This document shows positions 11,381 through 22,523 of a DNA stretch of 56,398 nt, in pieces. Below the pieces are notes generated by a model. The model did no database searches. It saw nothing but the letters and a program-made list of their open reading frames with translations, and had not been told where the DNA came from. The translations under genes were made by a program, and so were the position numbers. The stretch comes from Branchiostoma floridae (lineage: Eukaryota; Chordata; Leptocardii; Amphioxiformes; Branchiostomatidae), in NCBI RefSeq assembly GCF_000003815.2, contig NC_049992.1:12620191-12676588 (forward strand), read 5' to 3'. Each line of letters begins with the position of its first letter. Within the stretch, counting starts at the first letter, position 1.

Positions 11381-12560
11381 ATCTCCCGACTCACTGTAGA
11401 TCCCCAGCAACTGCAGCATGCTTCGCCTCCCTCACTGTTGACCACATCTTAGGCTTGTGTAATGGGGAGTTTAGACAGATTATCGTTTCAGCATGTCTGT
11501 GTTGTTTGCGTAGAAACTATTTGCCAAAGCCATGTCGGAAATGCGTTTATGTGAGAAGTGAAGCAGCCAGAATTTTTGTCTCCAGTGTTGATGTTTTGAA
11601 GTCCCCATTTTCTCATTCCTAAGATGTGGTCTGCTTTGCCCAAATGAGCAGACATCCTTTACCCTAAACCACCCCTCACATCTTGCAGCTGCTTTGACAT
11701 CATGTTTACCAGAATATTATTGACTTGTGTGCCTTGAACTAAAACACCATAGAGTGGAACCCATGATTCTTACAGTATACATGTGCAAAGTTCAAAATAA
11801 ATAAAGGGATGGACTTACAGTAGATAAGCGACAATCAGGAATGGGGCTACATATTAATTTGTATGGACATTTCTGCAATAACTCTAGCATGAAACTGTCA
11901 TACACGACCATTGCTTTGTCATGTAAGAGCAGGAAATGTGTATGTCACAAAAGTTGTAGTTAACTCTAGGAAACATGCTCTTCTTTGAAGATAAACAAAT
12001 GTCTGATAATTATTCGTGTATTCATGAGAAAATGATCAGACAAGCAATTGTTCCACTTTCTTATGTATGAATGATGTTTTTTGTTTCGTAATTCTTTCTA
12101 TAATTCCTTACTTTCATGGTGCTGCCTTGAATGAAAGTGCATGAGTGGCGAAATTCTTGTCTTTTGATGTTAAAGTAACCATACCTGTGTAGTTCTTTGC
12201 CTACTGAACAACAGTAATTTTTCCTTTTGTGTCTTGACTACTATGCTACTGTTCACTATTTTTCATCGAGTCTAGCAAAAAGTGGAAATAATAGAAAATC
12301 TAAGAGAAAAAGTATAAAAACAGAACTAATTCCTTAATGGAAAGTATGGATAATATCAACAAACTTCCAATAGTGTTATGAAGACGTTAAGTTATAGGGT
12401 ACAAATTCTGTATTTTGCCTGAGCCACTACTTTACAAGGATGTAGTAGTTAGGCACCCTAGGCCCTAGGGAAAAGTGTAAAGGGTCATGTTTTCTGCAAC
12501 TTGGCAGACATGCCTGACAAAGAAGTGCTTCTCAGAAGGAGGAAGCCTGAAGAAATAAAA
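11381..12560 (+). other. HDLBP: Vigilin 3'UTR
   Basis: No coding sequence is visible after the TAA at 11378-11380. Overlapping AATAAA signals lie at 11796-11801 and 11800-11805. A second, distal AATAAA at 12554-12559 may extend the transcript. Which one is used cannot be told from the sequence. Confidence 0.55.
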
Positions 12561-13264
12561 CTAGATACTATGATGACAATTGCAGTGTCATTTATTTATT
12601 TATTTGTTGTGACTTATTGATTCACCAATAAGTTTTTGATAGTTAAACATATACATATAGAATTGAATGAGGAGGAAATATTATTTTGAATAAATCAGAA
12701 TGTATTAAATTTTCTTATACTCTTAACTGTGCAAAAATCTGTTGATGTATTGTACAAGGATATAAAACAAGAAAATATTGTAATAGGTCGACCAGACATT
12801 ATAGTAATCACATTAAGTAAGTCTCTACCAGGCTCCGCGGATCGGTGGTCTGATAGTAGACATTGGACAAATAGAGTCACTAGTATGCTTGGCGAGTTGG
12901 CGGGCCAGAGCATTCTTAATTTCGATGAACAAAACCAGAACGAAGACCAGACGTATGTGTTTCTCAAAATGTTAAAGAAATAGGTCTGGCTTAAGACTGT
13001 CCCATACAAAGGTGGACTGAATAGGGTATTGATAGATTTACACTATCTCTTTATTCATATTTCACTAGTGGTCAGTGACACCTAGTAAAAATATGTTTAC
13101 ATCTACAAATGTATGGCGTACATAGATGCCAGAATGTGATGTCAATGGATATGATGACATCATAATTTCCTGTGCACACCTTTCGATGATCATAACATTT
13201 TCAGGCACCACCAGCGCCTCTCAACTTCTTCATGCCTCGCCCATGCTAAGTGCGTAATTACCTG
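12561..13264. other. Intergenic stretch between vigilin and the first sulfotransferase
   Basis: AT-rich sequence with a TTTATTTATTTATTTG run near 12592. Open frames on both strands between 12695 and 13009 show no recognisable domain, and I do not call them genes. Confidence 0.5.
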
Positions 13265-13292
13265 TACGTCATAAGCCTGCGGCTAAAGGTCA
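13265..13292 (+). promoter_or_regulatory. Proximal promoter block of sulfotransferase copy A
   Basis: TACGTCAT (13265-13272, CRE-like) and AAAGGTCA (13285-13292, nuclear-receptor half-site-like) lie 71 and 51 bp before the ATG. The same two words with the same 20-bp start-to-start spacing precede copy B at 17875-17902. Confidence 0.5.
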
Positions 13293-13335
13293 TACCAAAA
13301 CTTGTTCGACAGGATTTAGATCTCCCCACCCCATC

Positions 13336-16300
13336 ATGGCGGTCATAGCAAGAGTAAAAGCACTTTGGTCGGTGTTCCTCTGTCTAAGTTCCCTGCTTTT
13401 ATTCATCAACTTCTCAGGAACAATTTGGGGTAAACTGAACATTACGACGATATCAGTACCCTCTCGGCAACAGGAACACCGGAATTTAAGGTGATGATGC
13501 CTTGGGAACGCCATGGACAGCCATGATATATACATATAGCCTTCTCAGCGGCTCGTCAGTTCTTGACGTGCGTTTCTGCAAACTATATGGTAACATAAGG
13601 ACGAACGTTAGGAATTAAATAGATGTTTGAAAAACAGGAAATAGTCTTGCCTGACCCAGAGATAAATAGATACGAAATCTACCACTAATATGCCATGTCT
13701 AACATTAGTTTTATCATGATTATATTTATCATGTTTCATTTCTTAGTGCTTTCCTTGCGAAGTTTGAGTTTCAAGGACAAGGTCATTAGAAACAAGAAGC
13801 CATTTCAAGGTCATAAGAACCAAACGACGAGGATGTAGTTTTTTCTCAAAGCGTGCTTGATTGTCATATATTGCATCACACATTATTACCACTACATGCT
13901 TACTACGCAAGATGACGGTCACCCATGCAAATGTATAGATTTGTAAGCAACCAGTTTACAAATCTATCCAACTGCTTGAGTAACTGTTACCGTGCGTGCT
14001 TTACTATCTACATTTGTAGATATATAAGTCATTAACTACTTGATAACTAATTACAGTGATCCAGTTTTAGAACGAAGGGACCGACGTCTGACCAGAGCGG
14101 AAAACTTCTTGACATCCGAATCATCGGTAACACAGCGAAATGACACCTGTACGGACCCTGTTACCAACTTTGTGTTTATCAAGGTAAGAGCTCTACCTTA
14201 CGTATTGACATGAATATATAAACTACAAGTTCATCGAAATACATCTAGGGTTCCTAAATGGCATCGAGTGGATAGGCTAGCGGGAACGAGATCAAGAGAT
14301 CACGGGTTCTTCGCAATCTTGGATCTATATAGACGTTGTTTCTCAACAGGATTTCCTTATTCCCCCAGGTGTAGAAATAGGTACCTGACTTCGCTTAGGG
14401 AGATTAAAAGAAGCTAGAGGGGAGTAAAGTGCACGTGATCTGCCTTCCTCTATTTCTCGAGAAAAATATTTGTTTTGTAGATGTAATTTGTTTATATTTG
14501 TTTGATTGGACCCTGACGTTATGGTAAAGGTAATAAGACAGTATAATAGGCTTTTAAGGCCATATGGACAGTGGGTTATCATCTACACTCTTCAGGATAT
14601 TGTTTCGGGGTAACATTCACAAATTGAATTTGCTTAGGAAAGGTATAACGTTATTCAGTTCAGCGTAATGTATTATTTTGTCTACTTTTATCAAGCCCCC
14701 TTCACACGAGAGCAAGAATCAGCCGGAATGCCGTCGGAATGAAAATTCTTTTCTATTCCTGGCATATTCCTGGCAATTCGTTATTCCCAGGAATAGAAAA
14801 GACTTTTCATTCTGACGGCATTTTGGCTCATTCCTTCTCGTGTGAAGGGGATGTAATGTCCATTTGGAATACCCACTCGGAATGGCCCCGAATGTGGCAC
14901 GAATCTTGCAAATACTTCATTCCGGCTGGTTCTGCGTGATTCCTGCTAATTCGGTTTCAGTGTGAAGGCCCTATCAGGGAAGGGATATTTATATGTTCCT
15001 CTTCGTCTCCTCCAACCTGAACCTGACGGCTGTCACCATGGTTACAGGAGGTGTAACAAACACCTTGTGGTGTTTCATTACATTATTGATATATGTAGCA
15101 AGTGGCAGGACAGAGCCACTTTATACTAGTATAACAATTTTTTTTAGCAAATCGACAGAATAGTTTGTAGGAATAAAGTAGATGAAGGTAGATTGCATTT
15201 GCTTGTATATAAAAATCTTTTGTAGTGTTAAGTCAATTGCATGAGTGTTTTAACTGGTGCGTGCATTCTAGGTTCACAAGACAGCTTCAGCCAGTACTGC
15301 CGTGGTCTTGCTGAGGTTCGCCTATAAAAATCACATGACCATGTGCTATCCACGGATATCCAAGGGAATCGCAGGATTCAGTCTTACCTTTCCTAGGTGA
15401 GAGATTTCTCAATCTCACGGAAGAAGAATCAGCCATAACACAATAAGACAAAGTTATATTAAGCAATAAAATAATACAAATGTGACAAAATAGATCAAAA
15501 GTATAGTATAGCGCACTGGAGGAGATGTGTGTAAAATTATGCTTTTCTAAAAGAAGTGTCGAATTATCGACATACCAGAAGTTTCTGTACGAAATAATGT
15601 TTGCTAATGGTAAGTTTCGTAATCTATGAATGTTTGAGGCATGATAGGCAAAATTTCCACATAATAAAACATTTCAATATTTTTATTGGTCTTCATATAC
15701 CAAATAGATATGTCACATGTTGACTTATATGCAGTATTCAAGACAAACACTATTGTACGCAAAGATATCTACTACATGCACAAGGTGCTTTTTGCTGTAT
15801 GCTTTTAAATTTGGTAGTTAAAAGAATATACATGTACGTACATTCATAGGTAGTCACGCAACGTCTGCTCAAATACAAAATTGCCCCTGCCTCTTATTCT
15901 TAGCACGGAGATATACAAGTCCAACTGCAGTCGCTCACAGGTGTTCGGGGATCACTTCAACTTCTTAGTACATCACACCGTCTTCAATAAGACAGCGATG
16001 GACCGGGTCATGAAACCCGGCACCAAGTACATCGGAATCATGCGCGAACCGCAGAGCCATATCCGCTCCTGGTTCTTCTACAACAGACACCACAGTCGCA
16101 TCTACAAAAATAAAGGACGTAAAAATCCTCTGGGGGAATATCTTGACAATCCAGAGTATTTCGAGAAGTTGGCAAGCCAACGGAAAAGGCGGCAAGAGAC
16201 AAATGATAGAAACAGGCAAGCTTTCATAATGGGGTTCCCACCACATCTCCTAAACACACAGGACACCGGCACCATTGACACGGCAATCTGGCAGTTACAT

Positions 16301-16804
16301 CATCAGTACACGTTCGTCATTATCAGTGAGTACTATGAAGAGTCTCTTGTTATGTTGAGGCGGAAGTTGTGTTGGGATATGTCCGACATTCTGCACTCCA
16401 CCAAGAAGATCCACGAGCAACACAATCCAAAAAGATACATTCCACTTACCGATAAACAGTTGGGGAATCACAAAAGAATCAACGCTGTAGACTACAGAAT
16501 GTACGACTTCTTCAACAGGACTTTCTGGAAGAGCGTAGAGGAGGAAACGGGAAGAGGATTTTGGGAGGAAGTGACGTACTTTAGATCCTTAGTGGAGAGA
16601 GTAAACACATATTGCTTAGCGCCCAAGAAAAGAGAACCTCTCAAAGTTCCCACAAGTAAATGGAGTAATCCCTTCTCAGTCGATGAAACGTTTTGCAAAC
16701 ATTTGAACCAGGCACCAAAGGATTTGGCAAGAAATCTGTTTTATCAGATGACACGCCGTGATAAGATTTGGAAGAAACCATCTCTTAATGTTGCTTCAAA
16801 GTAA
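13336..16804 (+). CDS. Galactose-3-O-sulfotransferase-like protein, copy A (4 exons, 435 aa)
   Basis: Exons 13336-13490, 14057-14183, 15272-15396 and 15904-16804 (TAA) join in frame. The ATG sits in ATCATGG, a good initiation context. The product is a type II Golgi membrane enzyme. A hydrophobic signal anchor lies at about residues 8-26 (WSVFLCLSSLLLF), then a short stem. The 5'-phosphosulfate loop is FIKVHKTASAST (92-103) and the 3'-phosphate loop is IGIMREPQSHIRSWFFY (about 179-195). FVIISEYYEESLVMLRRKLC and MSDILH match the galactosylceramide/galactose sulfotransferase family, which moves sulfate from PAPS to C3 of galactose on glycolipids or glycans. Length fits the family (about 420-490). 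The acceptor substrate, and so the paralogue (GAL3ST1-4), cannot be told. It is the tandem twin of the gene at 17934. AATAAA lies at 17010-17015. Confidence 0.92.
13955..13995 (+). mobile_element. Short Penelope-like remnant in sulfotransferase A intron 1
   Basis: CCAACTGCTTGAGTAACTG matches the words after the hammerhead motif at about 1826 (CCAGTTGCTTGAGTAACT). It is too short to say more. Confidence 0.3.
14254..14440 (+). mobile_element. tRNA-derived SINE, degenerate copy
   Basis: AGATCACGGGTTC near 14297-14309 resembles a tRNA B box. It is followed by CCCAGGTGTAGAAATAGGTA and CCTGACTTCGCTTAGGGAG, words typical of amphioxus tRNA SINEs by my recollection. The copy at 41452-41692 shares the CACGGTTTC, GGGTACCTGAC and GGAAGGAGAGG blocks. 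Confidence 0.5.
14694..14971. mobile_element. Foldback MITE with CCCCCTTCACACGAGA ends in sulfotransferase A intron 2
   Basis: CCCCCTTCACACGAGA (from 14696) has its reverse complement TCTCGTGTGAAGGGG near 14836-14850. Between them GAATGAAAATTCTTTTCTAT faces ATAGAAAAGACTTTTCATTC. A second outer end GTGTGAAGGCCC lies at 14960-14971. TATCA flanks both outer ends (14689-14693, 14972-14976), a possible 5-bp target duplication. Confidence 0.6.
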
Positions 16805-17009
16805 GTCAGATGATCAAAATGTATCTAGCACTATGTACGACCACATTTACACCATGACGTCTTATGTTTCATATTAGCATGAAAGCTCATCTGTATTGGT
16901 ATAATCCATATCCAATTTAGCTAAGTGATGATCATGTCATTTTGGTATGGTAATGACCATGTAGAATTAGGCTGGAATGTATGTACAGAATGATGAACGT
17001 ATTGTTATC

Positions 17010-17015
17010 AATAAA
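17010..17015 (+). terminator. Polyadenylation signal of sulfotransferase copy A
   Basis: AATAAA, 205 bp after the stop codon. The surrounding 3' sequence (GAACGTATTGTTATC, CTATAACCCAATA) is also recognisable downstream of copy B near 21920-21975. Confidence 0.5.
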
Positions 17016-17019
17016 CTAG

Positions 17020-17870
17020 TCATATGTATGTTGTCACTATAACCCAATATTGTAAAATGGTTAATATTTTGATGAGAAAAACTTTTATTTTTCACAATTT
17101 GACGGTAGGGAGTGATTTATGTCGTTGTACATGTGTAATTGTGTGATGCGAAATTCCTAATGTATTTTTCTGCAACAATTATGTAAAGCTGTCCGGACCG
17201 GAAAACTCCCCACAAAATTAATATCCAAGCAGAAATTGAAAAGTCTTTTGGGACACCCAGCTGCTTGTGCGTTGTCTGTTTGTCCGTGTGCTTTAGTTTG
17301 ATTACAAACGACAACAAACCCTTTCAAACTGCTTGGAAATGACCTAAAACCCTCTAAAATTGAATTTCACACGGCTTAGGCGTAATTATTTAGACGTGCG
17401 TGTGTGTGCTGTTTGTTAAAGGGGGTGGGGTGGTAGACGTCGTCCTCAACATAATTCTCACTGAACCAATCGTCCCCACTCCCCTCCCCTCCCCTGTTCT
17501 GCCCAAGCCACCCGCTTGGTGCTCACCTTGACTATCGGCGTGTGTCACGGGTTTACGAGAAAGGAACTGCAGATGATTTCAGCCCTGCGGGACCTGCGTT
17601 ATCAATACATGCACGAGTGTTCACAAGCCAAGCGTAATTATGGGTGGAGGGATGATTATGTTACTGTACTGCGTTTTTGTGGACCAGTTGATGTTGTTGC
17701 GTGACAGAAGCACATCGGGCAGTTACACCGCAGCGCTGACTCCGAGTCTTCGAATACGTGGACCGCAAGAAGTCTTGTGTCTGTTAACTTTTCAAGGCAA
17801 CTAAGGCAACTAATCATCTAATTATGTTGTTGCCTTGAGCATGAGTTTATCTAATTATGTAATTATGCGA
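17020..17870. other. Spacer between the two sulfotransferase genes
   Basis: No gene visible. An open frame at 17516-17704 has no recognisable motif. Short C-rich and G-rich tracts lie near 17420-17500. GTGCTTTAGTTTGATTAC and AACTGCTTGGAAATGACC resemble the sequence 3' of copy B near 22010-22030, so the duplicated unit extends this far. Confidence 0.5.
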
Positions 17871-17874
17871 CAAA

Positions 17875-17902
17875 TACGTCATGACGAATAGCCCAAAGGT
17901 CA
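17875..17902 (+). promoter_or_regulatory. Proximal promoter block of sulfotransferase copy B
   Basis: TACGTCAT (17875-17882) and AAAGGTCA (17895-17902) lie 59 and 39 bp before the ATG. Order and spacing match the block upstream of copy A at 13265-13292. Confidence 0.5.
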
Positions 17903-17933
17903 GTAGAGATCCAGAACAATACATCCACGAAGA

Positions 17934-20900
17934 ATGGCGGCCGCAAGCAAAGTCAAGGTGTTGTGGTCGGTGTTCATGTGTCTGATATTCTTGGTTCTGT
18001 ACATGAACTTGGCTGGACCGATGTGGCCGGACCAGCTGGACATGGCGATATCAGCACCCTTTAAGAAGCAACGCCACAATTCAAGGTGATACTGATTCGT
18101 TACCTTAATAACCTTTTGTAAAAGCATGGCATATACATTGTACAATGTACGCCTATCTTGTGTATATGCTTATCGTGTATATAAGCCGATCTTGTGTACA
18201 CGCTAACTTTGTGTAAACGCTTCTTTTGTGTAAACGCCATTGTGTATACCCCTATATATCATTACTTCCATTCCCGTCTATATTGTCGTGTATGGGCTTG
18301 GAAAAAGATTGTCGGCGTTCGTCGTAAGTTTTGTTCTGACCTCTGAAGATTTTCAGTATGGCTATGGCAGACAGAGCCAACCGACGATAAGGATTTGCGT
18401 CAGTCTTTACGCCGTTACAGGGCGTTTAAATATTGCACGACAAATACAGAATGTTCTGAACAGTCTGTCTGATGCCTTTTCTGTAACGAATTTAACAGCC
18501 CCCTCTCTAGAATTAAGCATTAGAATGAAAGAAAACACAAATGCAAGATTACTACCCTGATTACATCGCGCTTATGATACTAATAGCGGCTTGTCCGCCA
18601 TTCGGCGGGGAGGGGCGAGTTACACGCCCCAAGGCAGAGTTTGCGCTATTACACATACTACAAGATAACGTTCTCGTGGGTTGCCCTTGGTTACAGTGAC
18701 GCAGTGCTTGGACGAAGTAGCCGACATGTCGAAGTTCTGACAGCGGTTGAGAAGTTGTCACCGGCCGAGCCTAGACACGTCACGATACACTATAATGGGA
18801 CCAGCTCTTCATACAGGGAGCAACACGACATCTGTACGAGGCCTGTTACCAACCTAGTGTTTATCAAGGTACGGCCCATTGTGCACAAATTAAGGCTGAT
18901 CAGCGGCATCCTCATTCCACTAGGGTGGCTACATAGCTGCGACCGAGCGATTTGACATTTTACCCTTTGTATTGTGTGTTTTGTTGTCTTTTCAGTCATA
19001 CTTTTATATTTTGCATGACATTCGGTTAGTTCCATTGATAACACAAATACAATCTAGCTTGCAGCGAGGTCGCAGAGCGATCGCCTTCCAGTGGAATGAG
19101 ACACCGTCATACGACGTCCATGCATGTCATAGAAGTTGTACATGTAGTTTTGTTCGATGGGAGTTTGTGAGCAGCAATTACCACATAAAGTAGAATATGG
19201 TCAGGCACAAAGATAGTATTAACACTGCCTCAGCACTTCGAATTCACATGGGATAATATTACAGTTCACAAGCAATTTCAGCACAACTCGCCACATTTCA
19301 GCACAACTCTCGTATCCATACTTACAACACTAGGCAGACCACTAAACTACACCCACCAAGCTACACCACCACATGTGGACAAAAAACATTTGCATACACT
19401 GGCACTAGCCAGTACAACAAACTAGCAGATAACATAAGAAACATCACAACACTAAAAGGCTTTAAAACAGCTCTGAAGAACATATGTATATCTGACCTCA
19501 AGTAATATTGGAACTTAGTATGGAAAAGCACCCTTGTCTCTGATGTGCCTTACTGTTCTTTTATTTTTTTTTTTGTTCAATCTTTACATATGATTTACTA
19601 TCCATACTTTGTAAATTTCAGTTTCATTAATTTTCGTTTTACACATGATTTGATATATGATTTGACCTCTGACCTCCACCCCATCTCTTGACATATTGAT
19701 TTTGACCTTGGAACGTTTTCGACATGAGTATGGACACTGATTATGTTTTGACGCACCGGTTTTATGTTTTCTGTACTGTATGTTGTCCCTGGGTGTTCAA
19801 AGCTTGACTGATTGTTACCACGTTTTTGTCCTGTATTTATTATTTACATGTATGTTTAATTTGATGGGCCCCCTTGGAAATCAACTATGCACTGTTGTAG
19901 GGGCTACCCATCTGTTTCAAGATGAAATAAATAAATAAATAAATACAATCAGAAGTAGTTATGTTTACCTTCAATGAAGGGCAACATATTTTTTTTTGCG
20001 CCGTTCCCCCTTCTTCCCTTTCTTATCCAAAATATAAGGGTAATGACCTGGACCAGACGACTCTCGCCATTGTTAGGCTGAGGTCACATTTCTAAACCGG
20101 GCCCCGGCCGGGGTGTTTAAAGAAACAGAAAATTAAAATGTATACCTAGCAATATACACAAGATACGCCAATGAATCTTATGTTGACATTTTGTGTATTT
20201 TGATGTGCCGAAAGCTGCCCGGCTGGGCCCCGGTTTGGTAATGTGACCTGCCTTACTGGTAAAGTAGCAGACACGCGAGCACACTGTGGTGTTCGACTAC
20301 AGTATGTAGCAAGGGGCAGGACGGAGCTGAAGGTCACCATATATATGAATGTGTCTTTGTAAGAATAAAACTAAGAATAGTTAACAGTAGTTAGCCTAGA
20401 AAATGTGGAGGTAACTATTATGTATCTGATTGCAAATGTAATATTCATTATTTAAACTGTTTGGCATTGGTGGAATACTTAATCTATCTAACACACACTT
20501 CGACAATTCTCTGTTTTGGTGCACCTCAGGTCCACAAGACAGCTTCAGCCAGTACTGCCGTGGTGTTGCTGAGGTTCGCCTACAAACATCACATGACCAT
20601 GTGTTATTCACCGAGGGGAAACAAAAGATTCACTCTCACTTTTCCCAGGTAAAACATCCCTAAAGTGTTTAATATAAAAAATAATTCACAAAACGTTTGG
20701 ATTATGATAAATGGGCTATGGATATTAGTGTTGTAGTGTATATATGTTTGTAATGTATAGAATACAGCTGTTTGGTGCAACACAATGCATTGTGCTGTTG
20801 TAATGTTAAAGTCATCACGCCACTATGTACTGCAGCTATACAAATGTAGGTGTTGCTGCTAACAACTACGGTGGCAAACCTTAACCTAAATTATTGTTTG

Positions 20901-21834
20901 TGATTGTGAAAAAAAGTTTATGCTGTGTTCTTCCATTGATAGCACGGAGATATACAAGTCCAACTGCAGTCGTTGGCAGGTGCTCGGAGATCACTTCAAC
21001 TTCTTAGTACATCACACCGTCTTCAATAAGACAGCGATGGACCGGATCATGAAACCCGGCACCAAGTACATCGGAATCATGCGCGAACCGCAGAGCCATT
21101 TCCGTTCACAATTCTTCTACCGTCGCCATCATCTCCGATACAGGTTAAGGCATCATCCCAATCCACTAGGTGCCTTTCTGGACAACCCCGAGCATCAGGA
21201 GCGGAAGTGGTCAAAGAATCGAACGTGGAGTGGGGAGAGGAACAACCAAGCTTTCATAATGGGGTTCCCTCCACATCTCCTAAACACACAGGATACTGGG
21301 CTTATGGATGATGTAATTAAGCAGCTTGGCCAATCGTACACCTTCGTCATCATCAACGAATACTATGAAGAGTCCCTCGTCATGTTGAGGCGGAAGTTGT
21401 GTTGGGATATGTCCGACATACTGCACTCCACCAAGAAGATCCACGAGCAACACAACCCAAAGAAGTACATTCCGCTCACCGATAAACAGTTGGAGAATCA
21501 CAAAAGGATCAACGCTGTAGACTACAGAATGTACGACTTCTTCAACAGGACTTTCTGGGAGAGCGTAGAGGAGGAAGCGGGAAGAGGATTTTGGGAGGAA
21601 GTGACGTACTTTAGATACTTAGTTGAGAGAGTAAACAAATATTGCTTAGCATCCCAGGATAGCGAACCTCTCAACGTTCCTATAAGTAAATGGAATAATG
21701 CCTTCTCAGTCAATGAGATGTTTTGTAAAGGTTTGAATCGGAAACCAAAGGATTGGGCCAAAAAATTATTTTATCAGATGACACGCCGTGACAAGATTTG
21801 GAAGAAACCATCTCTAAATGTTGCTTCAAAGTGA
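17934..21834 (+). CDS. Galactose-3-O-sulfotransferase-like protein, copy B (4 exons, 444 aa)
   Basis: Exons 17934-18085, 18697-18868, 20530-20648 and 20943-21834 (TGA) join in frame at the same intron phases as copy A. The signal anchor is WSVFMCLIFLVLYMNLAG (about 11-28). The stem in exon 2 is 15 residues longer than in copy A. The PAPS loops are FIKVHKTASAST (106-117) and IGIMREPQSHFRSQFFY (about 191-207). YTFVIINEYYEESLVMLRRK and MSDILHSTKKIH are nearly identical to copy A. The region after the 3'-phosphate loop (RRHHLRYRLRHHPNPLG to GERNNQAF) differs strongly from copy A. All family hallmarks are kept, so both copies look functional. The long intron 2 holds a LINE tail and a MITE. The gene converges on the minus-strand gene ending at 22524. 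Confidence 0.92.
18150..18250 (+). repeat. Short minisatellite in sulfotransferase B intron 1
   Basis: About five diverged copies of a roughly 20-bp unit built on CTTGTGTATACGC / TTTGTGTAAACGC. Confidence 0.6.
19302..19949 (+). mobile_element. Truncated non-LTR retrotransposon (L2/CR1-like), 3' end
   Basis: A frame from 19302 to the TAA at 19503-19505 reads HNSRIHTYNTRQ, then TFAYTGTSQYNKLADNIRN and FKTALKN. This is the usual C-terminal tail of CR1/L2/Jockey-type reverse-transcriptase ORFs. A 3' region follows with GGGCCCCCTTGGAAATCAAC and GTAGGGGCTACCC, ending in AAATAAATAAATAAATAC. The element is heavily 5'-truncated and lies in sulfotransferase B intron 2. Confidence 0.8.
20073..20257. 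mobile_element. MITE with AGGTCACATT ends
   Basis: AGGTCACATT (20081-20090) plus AAACCGGGCCCCGGCCGGG faces CCCGGCTGGGCCCCGGTTT plus AATGTGACCT (ending 20249). Outside these, TTAGGCTG and GCCTTA extend the inverted match. It lies in sulfotransferase B intron 2. I see no clear target duplication. Confidence 0.65.
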
Positions 21835-22523
21835 GTTAGCTGATTAAAATGTGTCTAGCAACATTTACACCATGACTTTGGCTGCAATGTATATTGAAAA
21901 TGATGAACAAAATCATTAAAAACGTATTGTTATCGAGAAACTACTCATAGCAACACGTTGCTATAACCCAATAGTTGTAAAATGTGCAATATTTTGTAGT
22001 TTTCAGTGTGCTTTAATCTGCTTGGAAATGACAGCAACTCTCTAAAGACTGGAACTCGCGTATTTCGTCCGACTTGGTGTTATCATAGTTCCATACAGAA
22101 CTGTTAGGTTCATAGTAGACTGTTGTTCAGCTTTCATGTCAACGTAGGCCCATACAGGACTGTTATCCAGTGCTAATGTTATCCTAATAGCCTACAGAAC
22201 TGTTATCCTGTTTAATGCTATCATAGGCCCATAATGGACTGCTGTCCTCTGTTAATGATACCATAATGCCGTGCTGGACTGTTATATTGCTTGCTATATG
22301 TATTTTATGAAATTGCCACCATGTTGCAATTCAATGGTTGTATCATTGTGTCATTGACTAAAGAATGACAAAACGCTTCACTTCTACGTTAGATATGTGT
22401 TAAAAAACGTTTCTTGCTAAATTCTGCTAAAGAGGGGAATGTGTCGGTGCGAAGTAAAGCACAAAAGCGTTCGGTTATGCTGTTGAATGTATTCGTCATA
22501 AGTAGTGAAACAGCCGTCTTGAA
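21835..22523. other. 3' sequence between convergent genes
   Basis: No coding sequence. At about 22083-22300 a degenerate repeat of roughly 45-60 bp is built on words such as CATACAGAACTGTTA, CATACAGGACTGTTATCC and GCCTACAGAACTGTTATCC. No canonical polyadenylation signal is obvious for the minus-strand gene. Confidence 0.5.

Noticed and set aside
12695-13009. Overlapping frames on both strands downstream of vigilin
   Set aside because: Sense and antisense frames open over the same bases without motifs; more likely an old repeat or chance.
14071-14183. Acceptor at 14070 for sulfotransferase A exon 2
   Set aside because: It puts the exon out of frame and meets a stop; the acceptor at 14056 restores the frame and matches copy B.
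20920-20942. Start of sulfotransferase B exon 4 at the ATG at 20920
   Set aside because: The AG at 20941-20942 and the phase match with exon 3 show that the upstream ATG is intronic.
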